Under the pieces are notes generated by a model, which made no database searches, was not told the origin of the DNA, and worked only from the letters and a program-made list of their open reading frames with translations. A program made the translations under genes and the position numbers. A DNA stretch of 64,000 bases from Telmatobacter sp. DSM 110680 (GTDB taxonomy: Bacteria > Acidobacteriota > Terriglobia > Terriglobales > Acidobacteriaceae): NCBI RefSeq assembly GCF_039994875.1, contig NZ_CP121196.1, forward strand, positions 1,116,001 to 1,180,000. The letters run 5' to 3'. This document shows, one piece after another, positions 7,641-17,181 of this stretch; within the stretch, counting starts at the first letter, position 1, and the number at the start of each line of letters is the position of its first letter.

Positions 7641-8555
7641 TCAAGAAGTGGCACTTAAGACCATCTGCTTCGCGGCGCGAAGTGTCGCAATGGGATCGCC
7701 GATGGGGTGGAATTCCATAGCCACAACGTGCCGATACTTTAGTTCAGCAAGCTTGCGATAGATGTTGGCGTAGTTAATCTCGCCGGTTCCCGGCTGGTTG
7801 CGGCCGGGGACATCGGCGACGTGAATCAGGCCGATCACATCGATATGCTCTTGTAACTTCTCGATGAGGTTGCCTTCGGCGATCTGTTCGTGGAAGAGAT
7901 CGTAGAGAAACTGCACCTGGGGATGGTTGACAGCTCTGACAATCTCGATTGCCTCCGCTGCCGACTGCAGGAAGTAGTGCGGATTCTCTTGAGGATCGAT
8001 GCACTCAAGCAGCAGGCAAACGGGTTGGCCGTCGATTTGTTTGCCCTCAACAAGTTCCGCGGCTCTCTTTAATCCTTCGATGCAGCTTTGATGCTGCTGT
8101 TCGCGCGACAGTCCGGGGACAACGTTTCCCGACAGCACGATCATGGCAGGACAATCGAGGCGATGCATCGGCGTCAGAGCCTGCTTCCACTCGGCGAGGA
8201 AAGGATCACGAACAGACGGGTTGCAAATGCCGTTATGCAATCCTGCGGTTGCATCAAAATGGATGCCGAGGCGTCTTCGTGCAGAGTTGGCGCGGTCGAA
8301 ATCTGCGTCGCTCCATTTCGCATATTCACCTACCAATTCGACGTTTGTATAGCCGGCTTCAGCAACGTTGGCCAATCGTTGTTCAAAGGGCAGATCGGTC
8401 CAGACGGTCCATAACATGATGGAGAGCGGGAAAGGCGTTGCAGATGTGGATTCAACTACAACGTCAGGAACATCTGCGCGCAGGGCTGGGATGGCCGCTG
8501 CACTGATTGCTGCACCGGCAAGTGATTGTGCAAACCCACGGCGGCTTATCTTCAT
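7641..8555 (-). CDS. Tat-exported sugar phosphate isomerase/epimerase family protein
   Basis: A 304-residue protein starting MKISRRGFAQSLAG, a twin-arginine signal. The remainder is an AP-endonuclease-2-like TIM barrel: LSIMLWTVWTDLPF, the NVELVGEYA segment, LLLECIDPQENPHYFLQS with an acidic metal ligand, LYDLFHEQIAEGNL, and the C-terminal VVAMEFHPIGDP. This fold includes hydroxypyruvate isomerase and inosose dehydratase relatives; the substrate is not predictable. The stop is inside an imperfect inverted repeat (7623-7655) that could mark a transcript end, but no T tract is present. Confidence 0.8.
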   Translation of the reverse strand: MKISRRGFAQSLAGAAISAAAIPALRADVPDVVVESTSATPFPLSIMLWTVWTDLPFEQRLANVAEAGYTNVELVGEYAKWSDADFDRANSARRRLGIHFDATAGLHNGICNPSVRDPFLAEWKQALTPMHRLDCPAMIVLSGNVVPGLSREQQHQSCIEGLKRAAELVEGKQIDGQPVCLLLECIDPQENPHYFLQSAAEAIEIVRAVNHPQVQFLYDLFHEQIAEGNLIEKLQEHIDVIGLIHVADVPGRNQPGTGEINYANIYRKLAELKYRHVVAMEFHPIGDPIATLRAAKQMVLSATS

Positions 8556-8565
8556 GCGAATTGCC

Positions 8566-9879
8566 TCACTTTATTTCAACTTGACCCGATCTGCGGAGAG
8601 CCTGCCAGTCTTTTTCGGTCTGGTCGGCGTAGAGGGTTCCGAACCTGGCGAGAGATTCGGCAACGGTCTGGCCGTTTCCGAGGTAGCCGGTGATCACAAG
8701 CGGATCGCCGGAGCGCGCATGACCCCGTGCGAGTAACTCGCCGCATACCTCCCCGAAGGCCATGAGTCCGCTGCCTGCCAGATCGGCGAGTTCGATGGAC
8801 CCCTTGTGGTCGTTAAGTTGCCGCACCAGAAATTGACGGGAACCGATGTTGGTCCAACCGAGAAAGGGGTCAGACTGCACTTGCATTGCACGCTGACCGT
8901 TGACTACGCGCTGTCCATTCTGAGTCGCCGGATGCGCCTGAGGAAGGTAGGGTGAGTAGGCGGATGCAGCTTCCTCTTTGATTTGCAGAAACAGCGGATC
9001 GCCGGGCCCGTTGCCTTCGAAGTAAATGCAATAGTCGCGAAGTCCGACGGAACCCGTGCCCACTACTTTGAAAGCCACATCGATCGGCCGGTAGAGCGAG
9101 AGCAGGTGCCTGCGCTGCGGCTCAAGCATTTCTTGATAAGGACCAAGGGCTTCGAGCACCTTTTCAGCTTTCGATCCTGCGATCCTCCACAGGAACGGTT
9201 GGATCTCTTTGAAGCGCCGAGGGCTGTCCGGCTTGCCGGGAGTGGGTTCCGTAAGCTGAGCGAGCGTGTGTAAGGGCGTGGCGCGCTCGGCTTTCAGCAG
9301 TGCCTGATGAACGGGTTGAATGTCGCCGAGACGATGCACTTGAAAGCGCCCGACTTCAAGCAGCGGAATCTTGGCGAAGGTGCGCATCTGCTCGCTGTAC
9401 CGGAGGATGCACTGCTCCACAGCTTGGCGGGCGGAGGCTTCTTTGTGTCTGGACTCCCGCGCGGCCAGCACGAGCGATGCGGCCATGCGTTTCAAATCCC
9501 ACTCGAAGGGCCCGCGTATGGTCTCATCGAAATCGTTGATATCAAAAACAAGGCGGCCGTCGGGTGCGGCGAAGGCGCCGAGATTGCGGACGTGGGCGTC
9601 TCCGCAAAGTTGCGCTTCAATCCCCGTATTCGGCACCACAGCCAGGTCGGCAGCCATAACCGGCGCTGCACCTCGGAAGTAACCGAAGGGAGAGTCAGCC
9701 ATGAGCCGATGCTTCAGCTTCAAGAGGGCTGGGACGCGGCCTCGCTCTGCGCGCTGGAGCAGCGAGAGAGGTGTGGTCTTACGAGCCTTGATGTTGAGCT
9801 GATCATTCTGCTGGCGGCCTAGTTGTTTGCGCCGCGACTGTCCGAGATTTCGTCGTTCTTCTGGTGTAGCCCAACTCAT
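8566..9879 (-). CDS. DUF2252 family protein
   Basis: A 437-residue protein of the DUF2252 family, which resembles aminoglycoside-phosphotransferase-like kinases. Diagnostic stretches include SPFGYFRGAAPVMAADLA, QLCGDAHVRNLGAF and FDINDFDETIRGPFEWDLKR, the last two resembling the catalytic HxxN and DxD loops of protein-kinase-like folds. No signal peptide is seen, so it is probably cytoplasmic. Its substrate is unknown. The gene sits 10 bp upstream of the isomerase gene on the same strand, so the two may be cotranscribed. Confidence 0.85.
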   Translation of the reverse strand: MSWATPEERRNLGQSRRKQLGRQQNDQLNIKARKTTPLSLLQRAERGRVPALLKLKHRLMADSPFGYFRGAAPVMAADLAVVPNTGIEAQLCGDAHVRNLGAFAAPDGRLVFDINDFDETIRGPFEWDLKRMAASLVLAARESRHKEASARQAVEQCILRYSEQMRTFAKIPLLEVGRFQVHRLGDIQPVHQALLKAERATPLHTLAQLTEPTPGKPDSPRRFKEIQPFLWRIAGSKAEKVLEALGPYQEMLEPQRRHLLSLYRPIDVAFKVVGTGSVGLRDYCIYFEGNGPGDPLFLQIKEEAASAYSPYLPQAHPATQNGQRVVNGQRAMQVQSDPFLGWTNIGSRQFLVRQLNDHKGSIELADLAGSGLMAFGEVCGELLARGHARSGDPLVITGYLGNGQTVAESLARFGTLYADQTEKDWQALRRSGQVEIK

Positions 9880-10054
9880 GGAAGAGATGCTCCCTCTGCA
9901 CAGTATGGAACTATATCTGTTGATACCGCGAATGCAACCGCGGCGCCGGAGCAGCGCTGTGCTCAGAAGGTATTATTGCTCGTTTACACTGGATTGCTGA
10001 CGTGCGCGCCCACCACGCTCAAATTCATCAACTGGGACCGCCGGAGGGATTTGT

Positions 10055-12265
10055 TTGAAGCAACGTCATTATTACCCCGTGTCGGTGCTTGTCGCGTTGT
10101 TGTGCATTGCTCCCGTAATTCCAGCCCAGGAGAACCCAAAGGTTCTTACTGTTGAAGGAATCTTTGCGCACGGTGGAGTGATGAGCACTCCGCCGAGCGG
10201 CATCGCCTGGTCGCCCAACGGGCAGCATCTAACCTATCTCGATGGCGGTGAGTTGATCGATCTCGATCCGGCCTCGAAGAAGCCGCATGTACTTGTGGGC
10301 CGCGCAAAGATTGCTGCGTTGGCTGGCGGCAGTGTTTCAGAACAGGATCGCGATCACCGCGAGCGGTACGGGATGGCGAACTACATCTGGGCGCCCGATT
10401 CGAAGCACCTGCTCTTTGATGCGAACGGCAGCTTGTGGATCTACGATTTGAGCAATGGAACTGGCATTGATGTTGGGCATTCCGGCGAGGGGTCGGGCGA
10501 CGATCCCAAGTTCTCACCCAATGGTGAATTCATTTCCTTTATTCGTAATCACGGATTGGCGGTTGTTCCTCTTCGCGAATCGGGGACGCCGACAGTGACC
10601 GTGGCGGCATCGCCAAATCCTGGAATTTTCAATGGCGAAGTGGACTGGGTGTACGCAGAAGAACTCGATACCAAAAGCAATTATTTCTGGTCGCCGGATT
10701 CGAAGAGTCTGGCGTTCCTGCAGATGATCGAAGAGAACGTTCCCGTGTATCCGATTACCGACTGGATCCCCGTGCATGCTTCCGTTGAAATACAGCGCTA
10801 CCCGCAGCCGGGCGATCTGAATCCCGACGTGCGCGTCGGTGTGGTCAGTTCCAAGGGGGGTAAGGTTTCCTGGGTCCATGTGCCGGTGGAGCAGGGCCAG
10901 GACTACATTCCTCGCTTCGGATGGGTCGATCGCAAAACGCTGTGGGTCGAAACGCTGAGCAGAGACCAGAAGCACCGCCGCATCTATTTTGCCGAGCCGG
11001 GTCTGGGCACGGCGCACAGCGTTCTTGAACTCAACGATGAAAAATTCATCGATGAAAACTTCGATGTATATGTTGCGCATGGTTGCATTGTGCTGACGAA
11101 CTGGAGCGACGGCCACAACCACATTTATCTCTACAAGTACGACGAGGGAAGAACCGACACCACTACCGCCACGCTGGACAGGCAGTTGACCAAAGGCGAT
11201 TTTGAAGTCGGCGAGGTCTACCGGGTCGACTCGGATCGGAAAGAAATCTACTACGCCTCAAATGAAGGCTCGCCTCTCGATCAGCAGATATGGCAGGTTG
11301 GCTTTGACGGAGAACGCAAACAACTGACCACGGGTGCAGGCCATCACAACGCGATCTTCACGCCGATTGGAGGCAGTTTCACTGACAAGTTCTCATCAAG
11401 GATGGAGCCGCCGGTTGTGGAACTTTGCGCAGTGGGAACTACATGCATGACGTTCTGGGGCTCCCACGCTGTTGACGCGTATAGCCTGCACGCTCCAGAG
11501 CAAATCGAGGTGAAAGCACACGACGGGACAACGTTGTATGCCACGCTGCTGCTTCCGATGAACAGTGCTGAGCGAGCCAGTGTGCCTCTAATTGTGAATC
11601 CATACGGAGGCCCGGCGGTTCAGACCGTGCTGAACGCTTGGTCCGACGGGCTGCTCTTTGACGAGTTGCTGGCCCAGCATGGATTTGCCGTTCTGCATGC
11701 CGACAATCGAGGCATGGGAGGTCGCGGCCGTGAATTTGCGCAGGCGGCATATCACAATTTTGGGCCGGTGCAATTTGAAGATCAGCTGACGGTCGTGGAC
11801 GCCGTGCTGGCGAAATATCCGCAGCTCGACGCGAAGCGTCTGGGATGGTGGGGTTGGAGTTGGGGCGGCACCTTTACGTTATATGCGCTCACACATTCCG
11901 ACCGCTTCAGAGCAGGAGTTGCGGTTGCACCTGTTACGGACTGGCGTAATTACGATTCGATCTATACCGAACGCTACATGAGCAGGCCAATCGACTTTCC
12001 AGAGGGATACAAGGATTTCTCGGTACTGAATTCGGCTGCGAAGCTGAAGGGGCATTTGCTGCTGGCGCACGGCACGGGCGACGATAATGTGCACATCGAA
12101 AACACTGTGCAGTTTATTCAAAAGCTGATCGAGGCGAAGATTCCGTATGACCTGCAGATTTATCCACGCAAGACGCATTCCATTGCCGGGGCGGATGTGC
12201 GAACACACTTGTTCTCGCGCATTCTTGCGCAGTTTGAGCAATATCTAAAGCCTTCGGTGCAATAA
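10055..12265 (+). CDS. S9 family peptidase, dipeptidyl peptidase IV type
   Basis: A 736-residue exported serine peptidase. A signal peptide (MKQRHYYPVSVLVALLCIAP...) precedes a beta-propeller with the DPP-IV pattern WVYAEELDTKSNYFWSPDSK (residues about 200-220), which holds the EE substrate-binding pair, then an alpha/beta hydrolase domain with GWWGWSWGGTF (nucleophile Ser), TGDDNVH (Asp) and KTHSIAG (His). It should remove N-terminal dipeptides, probably with Pro or Ala second. The start codon is TTG at 10055, with GGAGGG 6 bases upstream; no ATG fits the signal peptide. It is followed after 15 bp by a DUF4440 gene. Confidence 0.9.
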   Translation: MKQRHYYPVSVLVALLCIAPVIPAQENPKVLTVEGIFAHGGVMSTPPSGIAWSPNGQHLTYLDGGELIDLDPASKKPHVLVGRAKIAALAGGSVSEQDRDHRERYGMANYIWAPDSKHLLFDANGSLWIYDLSNGTGIDVGHSGEGSGDDPKFSPNGEFISFIRNHGLAVVPLRESGTPTVTVAASPNPGIFNGEVDWVYAEELDTKSNYFWSPDSKSLAFLQMIEENVPVYPITDWIPVHASVEIQRYPQPGDLNPDVRVGVVSSKGGKVSWVHVPVEQGQDYIPRFGWVDRKTLWVETLSRDQKHRRIYFAEPGLGTAHSVLELNDEKFIDENFDVYVAHGCIVLTNWSDGHNHIYLYKYDEGRTDTTTATLDRQLTKGDFEVGEVYRVDSDRKEIYYASNEGSPLDQQIWQVGFDGERKQLTTGAGHHNAIFTPIGGSFTDKFSSRMEPPVVELCAVGTTCMTFWGSHAVDAYSLHAPEQIEVKAHDGTTLYATLLLPMNSAERASVPLIVNPYGGPAVQTVLNAWSDGLLFDELLAQHGFAVLHADNRGMGGRGREFAQAAYHNFGPVQFEDQLTVVDAVLAKYPQLDAKRLGWWGWSWGGTFTLYALTHSDRFRAGVAVAPVTDWRNYDSIYTERYMSRPIDFPEGYKDFSVLNSAAKLKGHLLLAHGTGDDNVHIENTVQFIQKLIEAKIPYDLQIYPRKTHSIAGADVRTHLFSRILAQFEQYLKPSVQ

Positions 12266-12280
12266 GGGAAGAACGCGAGC

Positions 12281-12646
12281 ATGGACGAGAAGAATTTTGC
12301 GGAGTTGCGTCGACTGGAATTGCGGTTGATGGATCCTGCGGTGCGGCACGATCGTGCGAATGTGGCGTCGCTACTGGCCGATGACTTTGTGGAGTTTGGG
12401 GCCTCAGGCCGCGTATGGACGCGCGACTCAATCCTCGAACTGTTGGCTACGGAGAGGTTCGATGCGCCAGTGATCGAAGATTTTCGGTGCAGGATGCTCG
12501 GCGAGCATGTTGCTCTGGTAACTTATCGCGCGGTACGCATGAAGCCGGAGGGAGAACGCGCTGCTACTCTACGAAGTTCTCTGTGGATGAGGAAGTCGGG
12601 AAACTGGCAAATGTATTTCCACCAAGGTACGAAATGCAGCGAGTGA
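12281..12646 (+). CDS. DUF4440 / NTF2-like small protein
   Basis: A 121-residue protein with the NTF2/SnoaL-like cone fold pattern: LRRLELRLMDPAVRHDRANVASLLADDFVEFGASG, then WTRDSILELLA, and a C-terminal RSSLWMRKSGNWQMYFHQGT. The family includes small isomerases and many proteins of unknown role; no catalytic residue can be named here. It starts 15 bp after the DPP-IV-like gene and is probably cotranscribed. No signal peptide. Confidence 0.7.
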   Translation: MDEKNFAELRRLELRLMDPAVRHDRANVASLLADDFVEFGASGRVWTRDSILELLATERFDAPVIEDFRCRMLGEHVALVTYRAVRMKPEGERAATLRSSLWMRKSGNWQMYFHQGTKCSE

Positions 12647-12658
12647 AAACGGCGCGAG

Positions 12659-12811
12659 CTAGACCTCGTGCCGGCTGAAGATGTCGTCCTTCTCGCGGCT
12701 GGGGCAGTTGGTGCACTCCAGGCAACAGACGAGCAGGACGGCAACGCCCAGCGTTACCAAGATGGCGAGAACACTCGCGTACGAAGAAATCCAATGAATT
12801 AAGTTATGCAT
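12659..12811 (-). CDS. Small cysteine-rich membrane protein, hypothetical
   Basis: A 50-residue open frame reading MHNLIHWISSYASVLAILVTL then VAVLLVCCLECTNCPSREKDD. One strong transmembrane helix (residues about 8-30) is followed by four cysteines (CC, CxxC) and a charged tail. No Shine-Dalgarno sequence is clear; a longer frame with a non-ATG start reaches 12919. It lies on the minus strand, divergent from the polymerase gene. It may be real because the transmembrane-plus-Cys layout is coherent, but it could be chance. Confidence 0.4.
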   Translation of the reverse strand: MHNLIHWISSYASVLAILVTLGVAVLLVCCLECTNCPSREKDDIFSRHEV

Positions 12812-12938
12812 AGCCGTGGCCCCCGCACTCGCACTAATCCCGTCTATGGAATGAACACAAGTTGCGTCTGAAAGGCTCGGAGAAATTGACAGAGCCCTCC
12901 GGCAGAAGAAGTCTACCACTTATATAGATGCATAAAAT

Positions 12939-14399
12939 ATGAGCAAAAGAAGGATTGAATTAGGGCGAACAAAAGACGAAACTATAAATATGGAAATGGC
13001 TGGTTTGCACGGAGAGGACGAAGAGGGTTGCCGTCCGGAGGACTGGCCGGCCGGAACCACGCCACAGGTGGCAATCCCAGAACCTCCCGCACTCGCAGCC
13101 TCAGCCTTCGCGGAAGGACGGCCTCCAGGGCCTTACCTCAACTGGTTGTTTGTCGATTTGAACTCCTATTTTGCGTCGGTTGAACAACAGGACCGACCCG
13201 AGCTGCGCGGGAAGCCGGTGGGCGTGGTTCCAATGCTGGCCGACACCACTTGCTGCATCGCCGCCAGCTACGAAGCCAAGGCGCAAGGCGTCAAAACCGG
13301 GACGGTGGTCGCGGATGCCAAGCGTATGTGTCCCAACATCTTGCTGGTAGAGGCACGGCACGAGATCTATGTGGAATATCACCATCGGATCGTTGAGGCG
13401 GTCGAGAGCTGTCTGCCGGTGACGGCGGTGATGTCAATCGACGAGATGGCATGCCGGCTGCTGGGGAGGGAGCGGCCGCTGCTGGCCGCGTTGGAACTGG
13501 GTCGCAAGGTAAAGGCGCGCATTCAGGCGCAGGTTGGCCCGTTCCTTCGGAGTTCGGTGGGGCTGGCGACAAGCCGATATCTGGCCAAGGTTGCCAGCGA
13601 CATGGAAAAGCCGGACGGACTCGTAGCATTGACGTTGGACGTACTGCCTGAGGCATTGCGGCGCCTTACGCTGCGCGATCTGCCGGGCATTGGGGCGAAG
13701 ACCGAGAAGCGCCTGAATGACAAAGGGATTCACACCATGGATGACCTGCTGAAATTGAATTGCGATCAGTCTGGAGAGCTGTGGGGATCGGTATGGGGCG
13801 GGCGGCTATGGCATTGGCTGAAGGGCGAGGACTTCGAGATGTCGGAGACTGAGCATCTGAAGTCGATCAGCCACTCGCATGTGCTGGCGCCAGAGATGCG
13901 GACGGCAGAGAAAGCATGGGCGGTGGCGCACAAGCTGCTCCACAAGGCGGCAATGCGACTGCGAACGCATAAGCTCTGGGCGAGTTCGATAGGACTGGCG
14001 GTTGGGTTCTCAGTGCCAAGGAACCAGAACGCACCGGTGAGTCGCTTCGGTGTGCCGACGCGCGGATGGCATCACGAGATACGGCTGAGCGAGTGTCAGG
14101 ATAATCAGACTCTGATCGGAGCGCTATGCCGATTGTGGGCGGAGAAGCCCAAGGGGCAAGGATACGACGAGCCGTATTTTATCGGGGTAAGCCTGAATGG
14201 CCTGGTCCCCGATCGCCTGCACTCGCTGAACCTTTTTGATTCGCTCGATAACGCGAAGAGCCGGACGAAATTGCTCGAGGCGATGGACCTTCTCAATCAG
14301 AAATACGGAATGAGCACGCTGGCGCCGGCAACAATGCTCGCGGCATACAAAGCCGCACCAACGCGTATCGCGTTTCACAGTATTCCAGATTTGTTCTGA
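12939..14399 (+). CDS. Y-family DNA polymerase (DinB/UmuC-like)
   Basis: A 486-residue translesion polymerase. The palm motif LFVDLNSYFASVEQQ (first catalytic Asp) begins about residue 69, MSIDEMACRL supplies the Asp-Glu pair, and DLPGIGAKTEKRLNDKGI is the helix-hairpin-helix. The catalytic acidic residues are present, unlike in ImuB. The C-terminal half is a little-finger-like region with its own character (SRFGVPTRGWHHEIRLSE). The first 65 residues are a hydrophilic extension; neither the ATG at 12939 nor that at 12990 has a clear ribosome binding site, so the start is uncertain. No LexA-type box could be recognised upstream. No imuA, lexA or dnaE2 gene is next to it. Confidence 0.85.
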   Translation: MSKRRIELGRTKDETINMEMAGLHGEDEEGCRPEDWPAGTTPQVAIPEPPALAASAFAEGRPPGPYLNWLFVDLNSYFASVEQQDRPELRGKPVGVVPMLADTTCCIAASYEAKAQGVKTGTVVADAKRMCPNILLVEARHEIYVEYHHRIVEAVESCLPVTAVMSIDEMACRLLGRERPLLAALELGRKVKARIQAQVGPFLRSSVGLATSRYLAKVASDMEKPDGLVALTLDVLPEALRRLTLRDLPGIGAKTEKRLNDKGIHTMDDLLKLNCDQSGELWGSVWGGRLWHWLKGEDFEMSETEHLKSISHSHVLAPEMRTAEKAWAVAHKLLHKAAMRLRTHKLWASSIGLAVGFSVPRNQNAPVSRFGVPTRGWHHEIRLSECQDNQTLIGALCRLWAEKPKGQGYDEPYFIGVSLNGLVPDRLHSLNLFDSLDNAKSRTKLLEAMDLLNQKYGMSTLAPATMLAAYKAAPTRIAFHSIPDLF

Positions 14400-14462
14400 G
14401 ATCTATTAGCGGGGCAACGTCGCAAGCACAGAAATTATCGATCGCACACAATAACAACTAGC

Positions 14463-14481
14463 GCATCGGAGCATCCGGTGC
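14463..14481. terminator. possible bidirectional hairpin between convergent genes
   Basis: GCATCGGA and TCCGGTGC pair over 8 bp (one G-T) around a GCA loop, between the polymerase stop and the ADOP stop. Only a short T run follows on either strand, so termination is possible but not certain. Confidence 0.35.
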
Positions 14482-14495
14482 TTTCAAGCAAATAA

Positions 14496-17177
14496 TCACT
14501 CGGCGCGTAGAGTGATCGACGGATCGACGCGCGATGCACGCCACGCGGGGGCCCAGCATGCCATTGCCGACACACCTGCAAGCATAAGGATGACTGCGAC
14601 CCAAGCGATGGGATCGAGAGGCGACGTGCCAAAGAGAAGCGTAGTAATCGCGCGGGTGGCGGCAATGGCTCCGCAAAGACCGACGGCGATACCGAGCCCA
14701 GTCAGGCGCATTCCGTCTCGGAGAATCAACGCCAGGATGTCGCCTCGGGAAGCGCCAAGCGCCGCACGCACACCGATTTCCCGGGCTCGCTCGGTGACGT
14801 TGCCCGAGAGCAAGCCATAGATTCCAACGGCAGCCAGCACCAGAGCCACGATGCCGAAAGCTTCAAAGAGAATCAGTACAAATCCTCGCTCCGCTTCCGT
14901 GACGGCAATCATGCGATCCATCGTCATGACGCGAACAACAGGTTGGTTCTTGTCGATCGACCAGATCGCTCTCTCGATCGCCGGAGCGAGTTCCGCTGGT
15001 TGGGCGCGGGCTCGAATCACGAAAGACAGCGTGTCATCGGCGAACCAGGTCTGCTCGGTGGCGAGATAGACCGCGTCAGCTTGATTGATCGCCAAGGATG
15101 TTTGCTTCACGTCGCCGACCACTCCGACGACGGTGTACCAAGGCCGATCCCTGGGGCCGACGTGGAGACGCTTGCCCAGCGGGTTCTGGCTACCAAAATG
15201 ACTTTTGGCCATCGATTCGCTGATGAGCGCCGTCTGCGGTGCAGAGGCTGTATCGCGCTCATCGAGAAAACGGCCGCTGAGCAACGGAATGCCCATGGTC
15301 TGACAGTAACCGGGACTGACTGCGTAACGAAACACGTTATAACCCGCGTCAGCTCCCTGATCCTCAAATTGTGCGCCGTACAGGGCATCGACGGGTGGAT
15401 CATCGCTGAGCGGGAGCAGGCTGGTGAAAGCAGCGTCCTCAACGCCCGGCAAGCGCCGGACGGCATCAAGAGCTTGCTCGAAAAAGCGACGCCGGGTGCG
15501 GTCGCCAATGTCGGGTGCGGAGGCGGGGTTATCGAACTGATGGCCCGAGGTGACGACCTGCATCGTGAGCAGGTGCGAAGAATCAAAACCGGGCTCGACC
15601 GCCAACAGACGCCGCATGCTGTGAAGGAGCAATCCCGCGCTGATAAGCAGAATGAAAGCCAGCGCGACTTCGCTGACGACCAGTCCGCGTCGCGTCGCAG
15701 TGCCACCGCCCGCGGAACGACGTGAATTCTGTTGGAGTCCGGTTTGCAGCTCTTCACGCGAAATGTGGATTGCGGGAATGAGCCCAGAAGCGATGCCGAT
15801 GATGGCAGTGATGGCGAAAGCGAAGAAAAAGGTGGCAGGATCGATGGCTATGGCGCCGCGCCGCGGGAGTTCTGCGGGGCTGAGGGCGACGAGTTCGCGT
15901 AGGGTGACTATAGCCACTGCGATGCCTGCTACTCCGCCGAATGAGGCCAGCAGCAGGTTTTCAGTGATGAGCTGTCGGATGATGCGCCGTTTCGACGCGC
16001 CGAGCGCACCACGGACCGCAAATTCTCCCCGCCTTTGCGAACCTCGCGCAAGCACGAGATTCACGACGTTTACCCAAGCAATTGCCAGAACCAGAATGAC
16101 TGCGCCAAGCACCGCAAGTAACGCAGGTTTCACCGTGTGGGCGATATCGTCCTGCAATGAATCGACGATCAGCCCATGTTGGAGCGAGGCCCAGCGCGGA
16201 CGGGGAAACTCCCGCCATGGGGAACGCGCAATCTGAGTCAGTTCGTCTTTGCCTTCGGTGCGGCTCAGCCCCGGATTGAGGCGACCGATCATGCGCAGAT
16301 GATTTCCCCACTCCCAACTGTTGAAGTTGCCTGCCATCTTCTCTGGGTCGTATTGCGTTGGCGTCCAGATCTCATCTGAAGGCGCAAGCACGTCTTCAAA
16401 GTCAGGAGACATTATGCCAACGACGGTGTAGTTGTCATCGCCCAATTTGATTGCGCGGCCTAGAATTGCAGGATCGCTGTGAAAAAGACGACGCCAAATC
16501 TTGTCGCTGAGAATGACGACCTTTGGGCCGTTGAATACGTTCTCGGAGGCGAGAAAATCGCGACCGACAACGGGAGAAACTCCAAGGACGCGGAAGAAAC
16601 CGGCGCTTACGCTTTGACCTTCCAGCCGCTCCGGCTGGCTCCCACCGGTGATGGTCGGCTGCCATGGCTCAAAGATGGCGATGGTGTCGAAGGAGTGACT
16701 GCGTTGTGCGAGTTCGTAATATGTGCCGAAGGACACCTCGGACCGAGCACCCTGATTGGTGCTCCAAATCATGAGAATGCGGCCAGGGTTAGGATAGGGA
16801 AGCGGTTTGAAGAGAATGGGATTGATCGCGCTGAAGATGGCTGTGCTTGCGCCGACGCCGAGCGCCAGCGTCAGGATGCCAATCACCGCAAATCCCGGAT
16901 GATTGCGCAGTTGCCTCGCCGCGAAATGCAAGTCGGAAAAGAATGTTCTGACGGAGTTTTCCCATCCGTATGAAAGCACCTGTTCCTCGATAGCGGCCGT
17001 GCTTCCAAATTCCCGCCGCGCCGCCCGTATCGCGTCCTCAGCAGAGAGTCCGCGAGCTCTCCAGGCGGCAGTTGCTTCCTCGAAGTAGTGACGAAGCTCT
17101 TCGTCGGTCTCCTGGCTCCTGTTTGCGCGGCGAGCCAATCCACGGAGCCCGTAGGTGAGCTGACGCCAGAGGGACAT
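14496..17177 (-). CDS. ADOP-type ABC transporter permease (MacB/FtsX-like)
   Basis: An 893-residue protein with the acidobacterial duplicated permease layout: an N-terminal prefix of about 85 residues (ETDEELRHYFEEATAAW..., EFGST), a first transmembrane helix after DLHFAARQLRNHPGFAVIGILTLALGVGAST, a MacB periplasmic core domain, an FtsX three-helix block near residues 370-470 (VLAIAWVNVVNLVLARG), then a second periplasmic domain and a C-terminal FtsX block ending in DPSITLRAE. The start was set at the ATG at 17177, four bp after the PadR stop, with GGAG overlapping that stop; a longer frame would overlap the PadR gene. No ATPase gene adjoins it, as usual for the family. The transported substrate is unknown. 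Confidence 0.9.
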   Translation of the reverse strand: MSLWRQLTYGLRGLARRANRSQETDEELRHYFEEATAAWRARGLSAEDAIRAARREFGSTAAIEEQVLSYGWENSVRTFFSDLHFAARQLRNHPGFAVIGILTLALGVGASTAIFSAINPILFKPLPYPNPGRILMIWSTNQGARSEVSFGTYYELAQRSHSFDTIAIFEPWQPTITGGSQPERLEGQSVSAGFFRVLGVSPVVGRDFLASENVFNGPKVVILSDKIWRRLFHSDPAILGRAIKLGDDNYTVVGIMSPDFEDVLAPSDEIWTPTQYDPEKMAGNFNSWEWGNHLRMIGRLNPGLSRTEGKDELTQIARSPWREFPRPRWASLQHGLIVDSLQDDIAHTVKPALLAVLGAVILVLAIAWVNVVNLVLARGSQRRGEFAVRGALGASKRRIIRQLITENLLLASFGGVAGIAVAIVTLRELVALSPAELPRRGAIAIDPATFFFAFAITAIIGIASGLIPAIHISREELQTGLQQNSRRSAGGGTATRRGLVVSEVALAFILLISAGLLLHSMRRLLAVEPGFDSSHLLTMQVVTSGHQFDNPASAPDIGDRTRRRFFEQALDAVRRLPGVEDAAFTSLLPLSDDPPVDALYGAQFEDQGADAGYNVFRYAVSPGYCQTMGIPLLSGRFLDERDTASAPQTALISESMAKSHFGSQNPLGKRLHVGPRDRPWYTVVGVVGDVKQTSLAINQADAVYLATEQTWFADDTLSFVIRARAQPAELAPAIERAIWSIDKNQPVVRVMTMDRMIAVTEAERGFVLILFEAFGIVALVLAAVGIYGLLSGNVTERAREIGVRAALGASRGDILALILRDGMRLTGLGIAVGLCGAIAATRAITTLLFGTSPLDPIAWVAVILMLAGVSAMACWAPAWRASRVDPSITLRAE

Positions 17178-17181
17178 AGAG

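Noticed and set aside
7623..7655. terminator after the Tat isomerase gene
   Set aside because: An 11-bp imperfect stem is present, but neither strand has a T tract and it overlaps the coding end.
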